Source of the DNA: Dama dama
Taxonomy: Eukaryota > Chordata > Mammalia > Artiodactyla > Cervidae
Reading direction: 5' to 3'
Assembly: GCF_033118175.1 (NCBI RefSeq)
Contig: NC_083695.1
Coordinates: forward strand, 32,195,607 to 32,259,606
Length of the DNA stretch: 64,000 bases
Positions 59,275 to 64,000 of the stretch are shown here, piece by piece. The notes below the pieces were generated by a model. It searched no databases. It saw only the letters and a program-made list of their open reading frames with translations, and was not told the DNA's origin. A program made the position numbers and the translations under genes. The first letter of the stretch is position 1; every line of letters begins with the position of its first letter.

Positions 59275-60590
59275 CTCATTTAAGGAACTCCTACAAATCA
59301 ATAAAAAACCCAAGACATCAGCAGATAGGTGGGCTGAAAGTGAAAGTCACTCAGTCACATCCAACTCTTTGCGACCCCATAGACTGTAGCTCACCAGGCT
59401 CCTCTGTCCATGGAATTCTCCAGGCCAGAATACTGGAGTGGGTTCCCTTACCGAGAGGATTTTCCCAACCCAGGGATTGAACTAAGGTCTCCTGCATTGC
59501 AGGCAGATTGTTTACCATCTGAGCCACCAGGGAAGCCCAATAAGTGGGTTAGGAACCCAGAAAGCCACAGAAGAGGAACTATAGTTAACTAAACCCACCA
59601 AAACAAAAACTCACTCATCAGTAATCAAGGACACAAGAAGTTGAAATAAGATAGCCAGTTTTTGCCTATCAAATGAACAATTAAACAAATTTAACAACTA
59701 AATTTAAAATACCTAATGATAGTACTATATGTCAAGAAACTTAAAATGAACATATTCCTTACTTGTAAATTCAAATGAAAAACAAGATTTAAAAATTAAC
59801 ATCAATCCTACAACATTCATTGCTGGTGGGATTGCAAAATGGTACAGTCAATTTGGAAGACAGTTTGGCAGTTTCTTAAAAAATTTAATACACTCTTACC
59901 ATATGATCCAGCAATTATGTTTAGTATTTACTCAAAGGAGTTGAAAATTTATGTCCACAAAAGCCTGCATATGGATATTTTTATAGCAACTTTATTTATA
60001 ATGGGCAAAACTTGGAAGCAACCAAGATGTCCTTTAGTAGGTGAACAGATAAACTGTGATACATCTAGGCAACAGAATATTATTCAATGCTAAAAAAGAA
60101 ATGAGCTATCAAGCCATTAAAAAACATGGAGGAATTAAAAATATTACTAAGTGAAAGAAGTCAATCTGAAAAGGCTATATACTGTATAATTCCAACTATA
60201 TGATATTCTGGAAGAGGTAAAACTATGAAGAGAATAAAAAGATTAGTAGTTGCTAGAAGACGACGGGGAATGAACAAACGGAGCACAGAGGATTTTTAGG
60301 GCAGTAAAAATACTGTGTAATATCATAATGATGAATACATATCATTATACATTTGTTCAGTTTCACAGAATTTGACATTTGAATTTCACTAAGTGTGAAG
60401 GGGTAATGTTAAACTATGGCCTTTGGGCAATTATGATGTGTCAATGTAGATTCATTAATTTTAAAAAATATGCCATTCTGGTGGGGGCAACACATATGGG
60501 GAGCAGGGAGTACAAGGGACATTTCCATACCATCCCCTTAATTTTGTTATGAAGCTAAAACTGCTCTAAAAAATTAAATCTTAAAAAAAA
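59275..60590 (+). mobile_element. Old L1 3' end, interrupted by a SINE
   Basis: Before the SINE: 'ggaactcctacaaatcaata'. After it: 'cattgctggtgggattgcaa', 'accatatgatccagcaatta', 'acagaatattattcaatgct', ending 'gctctaaaaaattaaatctt'. Confidence 0.8.
59339..59538 (-). mobile_element. Bov-tA SINE
   Basis: Minus strand: 'agtcactcagtcacatccaa' to 'ctgagccaccagggaagccc'. Imperfect flanking repeat taggtgggct / taagtgggtt. Confidence 0.92.
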
Positions 60591-60849
60591 TAAACACCAT
60601 ACAACCCTGGTGGAATCTATACTGAAGAAGATGATTAAGTTTCTGCTATACTCTGATAGAAATTTATAAATAAATACTAATCAAAACAAAGAAAAAACTT
60701 AACATTATAATATGATCATAACTTTACAAGAAAATATGCAGAGGAAATTCACCAAAATGTAGTTGTCTCTGGAGAGCAGAACATTAGGTGATTTTTTTTT
60801 TTTTTTCCTATTTCTCAGTATTTTCCAGATGTCAAAGGTGTATTTTTTA

Positions 60850-61056
60850 GGCATCCCTGGTGGTTCAGTGGTAAAGAACCCACCTATCAATACAGGAGAC
60901 ACAAGTTTGATCCCTGGGTCAGGAAGACCCCTGGAGAAGGAAATGGCAACCCACTCCAGTACTCTTGCCTGGGACATCCCACAGACAGAGGAGCCGGGTG
61001 GGCCACCGTCCATGAGCTCGCATAGGAGCTGGACACGACTTAGCAACTAAACAACA
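60850..61056 (+). mobile_element. Bov-tA SINE
   Basis: 'ggcatccctggtggttcagt' to 'ggacacgacttagcaactaa'. Plus strand. Confidence 0.92.
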
Positions 61057-61119
61057 ACACAGGGTATATTTACTTTTATACTCAAGGCTTATTTTTTCCT
61101 CATGTAATAGGTTCTTATT

Positions 61120-61985
61120 ATTTAATTTTTTATTGAAGTATAGTTGTTTTACAATGTGCAAGTCTCTGCTTACAGCAAAGTGACTCAGGTATATACATAC
61201 ATTCTTTTTTTTTAAATATTCTTTTCCATTATGGTTTATCACAGGATATTGAGTATAGTTCCCTGTATATACAGTACCCTGCTACAGAGTAGGACCATGT
61301 TGTTTAACCATCCTGTATATAATAGTTTACATCTGCTAATCCCAAACTCCCCGTCTTTCTCTCCCCCTACACCCTTTCCCCCTCGGCAGCCACAAGTTTG
61401 TTCTGTCTGTGAGTCTTTTTCTGTTTTGTAGATAGGCTTACTAGGGTCATATTTTAGATTCCACATATAAGTGATATCATAGGATATTTGTCTTTCTCTT
61501 TCTGAGTTATTTCACAGTATGATAATCTCTAGTTGCATCCATGTTGCTGCAAATGGCCTTCCATTCTTTTTCATAACTGAATAATATGCTATATTTTATA
61601 TAGGTACCACATCACCGTTATCCATTCATTTGGCAATGAACATTTAGGATGTTTCCATGTTTTGGCTATTGTGAATGAAGCTGCTATGAACACAGGGGTG
61701 CACGTATCTTTTTGAACTGTAGTTTTGTCTGGGTATATGCCCAGGAATGGGTTTGCTGGATCATATGGCAATTCTGTTTTTAGTTTTCTGAGGAACTGCC
61801 ACACTGTATTTCACAGTGGCTGTACCAACCAACATTCCTGCCACCAGTGTAGAAGGGCTCCCTTTTCTATACACCCTCTGCAACATTTTCTATTTGTAGA
61901 CTTTTTAATGATGGCCATTATGACCAGTGTGAGATGGTACCTCACTGTAGTTTTCATTTGCACTTCTCTAATTATATTTGCTTTT
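61120..61985 (-). mobile_element. Artiodactyl L1 3' end
   Basis: Antisense landmarks: 'ttattgaagtatagttgttt', 'ctgcttacagcaaagtgact', 'ccatgttttggctattgtga', 'gtgagatggtacctcactgt'. In the P4HA1 sense. Confidence 0.85.
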
Positions 61986-62195
61986 ATAATGACACAAATT
62001 AACTCTATACAAAATAAGACACCTAAAATATCAACTTCCATATTATGGCACCGTAAGCCTTTAATGAAGTGGTTAACCACACTCTAATACAATAAAGTAG
62101 CTAACATGTTTGAGCATGTTCCATTTTCTAACTCTATAATCCTCTAGATTTCTTGCCCTGCTTCAAAGATTGTTAAGCTTATTTGAAAGCAACCC

Positions 62196-62234
62196 AAAAG
62201 TGTGCCACTCCTGACAATGTAGTGGCACACTTTT
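62196..62234. repeat. Perfect 14-bp inverted repeat (hairpin) with 11-nt loop
   Basis: Arms aaaagtgtgccact and agtggcacactttt pair without mismatch around the loop cctgacaatgt. No T-run or flanking pairing suggests a longer miRNA-like stem. Function unknown. Confidence 0.85.
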
Positions 62235-62239
62235 CTATG

Positions 62240-62640
62240 CTCCTTTCTCCCAGCAATAGACTTATGACCCAGGCTAAGTCAGTCACTGACCCTCATTCCT
62301 GTGAATTTAACTGTTGAAGAGTGGGCTTGTGAAATGGTAAAAAGCAGCTCTTTCTGGAATTGCTATGCTCAGAGGACGTGAATTAGGAGCTGCCTGTGAC
62401 CATCTGTGCCACCTGACAAGCACACACAGGAACCTAACCTATAAAAATGACAAAGTTATGCAGAAACAAGCAGTTTTACAAGCTCCATGGCCCTGATTCT
62501 TATAGTTTCTGCTCTGAACCTGTGAACTTCCCTAATAATCTTCCAACTCAGCTGAGGGAGCCTGTAAATTCCCTTTTTCTTAAACTAGTTTAAGCTGGAT
62601 TTCTGTCACTTGCAATAGAAAATTCAGACCCTCTCACAGC
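62240..62640 (+). mobile_element. Possible ancient LTR fragment (MaLR-like)
   Basis: Phrases such as 'ggtaaaaagcagctctttct', 'tcttatagtttctgctctga' and 'ctggatttctgtcacttgca' resemble old mammalian LTRs. Weak recognition; no coding region or terminal repeats seen. Confidence 0.25.
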
Positions 62641-62701
62641 ATTACTCCAAATTACCATGCCAACCTAAGCTAGTTAATATAAATGAAGATAGCCTACATA
62701 G

Positions 62702-62821
62702 CAGTGGTTCTAAACTTTAGCTGTATCAGGTCACCCAAAGGTCGAAGTACCTAGATCATATATGCAAGTTCTCAGGTGATGCTGCTGCTGCTGCTCAGGT
62801 GATCACACTTTGAGAACCATA
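62702..62821. mobile_element. hAT-Charlie-type MER fossil
   Basis: Inverted termini cagtggttct and agaaccatag enclose 'aagttctcaggtgatgctgc'. A (GCT)5 run lies at about 62781-62795. Confidence 0.7.
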
Positions 62822-63095
62822 GGATATGACTACCTCTTGAAATCATACAAAAGGTGCTCTCTGCCTTTAAAATATATTTTACTTCAATTTACTTTTTAGA
62901 ACATGTCACGGAATTTCTAATTACTCTAGGGAATGGTTTCTCTAATCTGTCTGAATACTATGCCTCATGCACATTCTTTCAGAAACCTTAAGTGGCATGT
63001 TTATAGGCAAGCATATCCTTATCAATCAGAGGTTTTTAAAACGTAATGGTTTCTTTACTTACGATGTCTCACTTCCATTTATTACCACCTTTTTT

Positions 63096-63650
63096 CAGTT
63101 CAGTTTAATCCAGTACAGTCACTCAGTCGTGTCCGACTCTTTGCAACCCCATGAATCACAGCATGCCAGGCCTCCCTGTCCATCACCAACTCCCGGAGTT
63201 CACTCAAATTCATGTCCATCGAGTCAGTGATGCCATCCAGCCATCTCATCCTCTGTCGTCCCCTTCTCCTCCTGCCCCCAATGCCTCCCAGCATCAGGGT
63301 CTTTTCCAATGAGTCAACTCTTCGCATGAGGTGGTCAAAGTATTGGAGTTTCAGCTTCAGCATCAGTCCTTCCAATGAACACCCAGGACTGATCTCCTTT
63401 AGGATGGACTGGTTGGATCTCCTTGCAATCCAAGGGACTCTCAAGAGTCTTCTCCAACACCATAGTTCAAAAGCATCAATTTTTCAGTGCTCAGCTTTCT
63501 TCACAGTCCAACTCTCACATCCATACATGACCACTGCAAAAACCATAGCCTTGCCTAGAAGGACCTTTGTTGGCAAAGTAATGTCTCTGCTTTTTAATGT
63601 GCTATCTAGGTTGGTCATAACTTTCCTTCCAAGGAGTAAGCGTCTTTTAA
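63096..63650 (-). mobile_element. BovB LINE 3' end, minus strand
   Basis: Antisense of the BovB 3' kb: starts cagttcagtttaatccagta, then 'gcatcagggtcttttccaat', 'catacatgaccactgcaaaa', 'cttccaaggagtaagcgtct'. Little diverged; 5'-truncated. Confidence 0.95.
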
Positions 63651-64000
63651 TTTAGCAGCGTGCAAAGCAATCATTATGTACAACTAAGAGTAAAGCATCC
63701 CAAAAGACATTCAGTTCAGTTTAGACATTAGGGTATTATCAAAAACAGTAAGACATAAATGCCTTCTGTTCTAAATCCTCAAACAAGCTTGAAATAGAAG
63801 TTAAATGGGTTAAAGAGGATGCAATCTTCTTCAAAAGAAGGTAAATCTCAGATCCCAGAGAAGACACAATGAGAGAAAGACTGAAAAGAAGAAAAGGGAG
63901 GAAGGAAGAAAGGAAAGAAAAACAAAGAAGAGGCAGATACAAAGACAAATTTATACAGGAATAAAATTTATTACTGAAACAGTATGGATAAGTTACTCAT
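63651..64000. other. P4HA1 intron 1 sequence, purine-rich
   Basis: A purine-rich stretch on the plus strand at about 63855-63945 (AGAGAAAG, GGAGGAAGGAAGAAAGG). No gene recognised. Confidence 0.5.

Noticed and set aside
57297..64000. P4HA1 promoter or exon 1 in the right-hand part
   Set aside because: No CpG-rich stretch or non-coding exon could be supported; the region is AT-rich intron with repeats.

Overview
This window is vertebrate nuclear DNA from a ruminant, most likely a bovid. The evidence is the repeat content (BovB LINEs, Bov-tA SINEs, CHR-1/CHR-2 tRNA-Glu SINEs, young artiodactyl L1s) combined with AT-rich, intron-dominated sequence. I cannot tell cattle, yak, sheep and goat apart from sequence alone. 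There are no bacterial or phage features, rRNA or tRNA genes, or CRISPR arrays.

One real protein-coding gene is present: P4HA1, the catalytic alpha-1 subunit of collagen prolyl 4-hydroxylase, on the minus strand. Ten exons are visible. In transcript order they are exon 2 (start codon, 57189-57296), exon 3 (55887-55983), exon 4 (52618-52769), exon 5 (48260-48397), exon 6 (25383-25622), exon 7 (22309-22502), exon 8 (19776-19952), the mutually exclusive 71-nt pair exon 9 (12275-12345) and exon 10 (11173-11243), and exon 11 (962-1061). Every junction is GT-AG and every phase matches. Spliced with one of exons 9/10, they encode residues 1-415: the signal peptide, the dimerisation region, the TPR peptide-substrate-binding domain, the linker and the start of the catalytic domain. 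The non-coding first exon and promoter lie beyond the right edge. The iron/2-oxoglutarate-binding C-terminus lies beyond the left edge.

The rest is intron filled with retrotransposons. The main items are: a nearly complete but dead L1 at 12765-18109 with a 15-bp target-site duplication; a nested stack at 35-47.5 kb (old L1, then younger L1, then a 3-kb BovB, an MRPS18C processed pseudogene and several SINEs); three young minus-strand L1 3' ends (24290-24790, 49146-49810, 52915-54927); a second BovB at 63.1-63.65 kb; and many SINEs and older L1, L2, MIR, hAT, Tigger and mariner relics.

Nothing looks like an undescribed biological system. The most useful leads are splicing-related: the exon 9/10 switch with UGCAUG/GCAUG motifs downstream, a duplicated in-frame donor at exon 4, and a sense L1 with AATAAA hexamers about 145 nt before exon 4. 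The mobile-element history (MRPS18C pseudogene, nested BovB/L1, G-quadruplex-prone L1 tails) is a second group.
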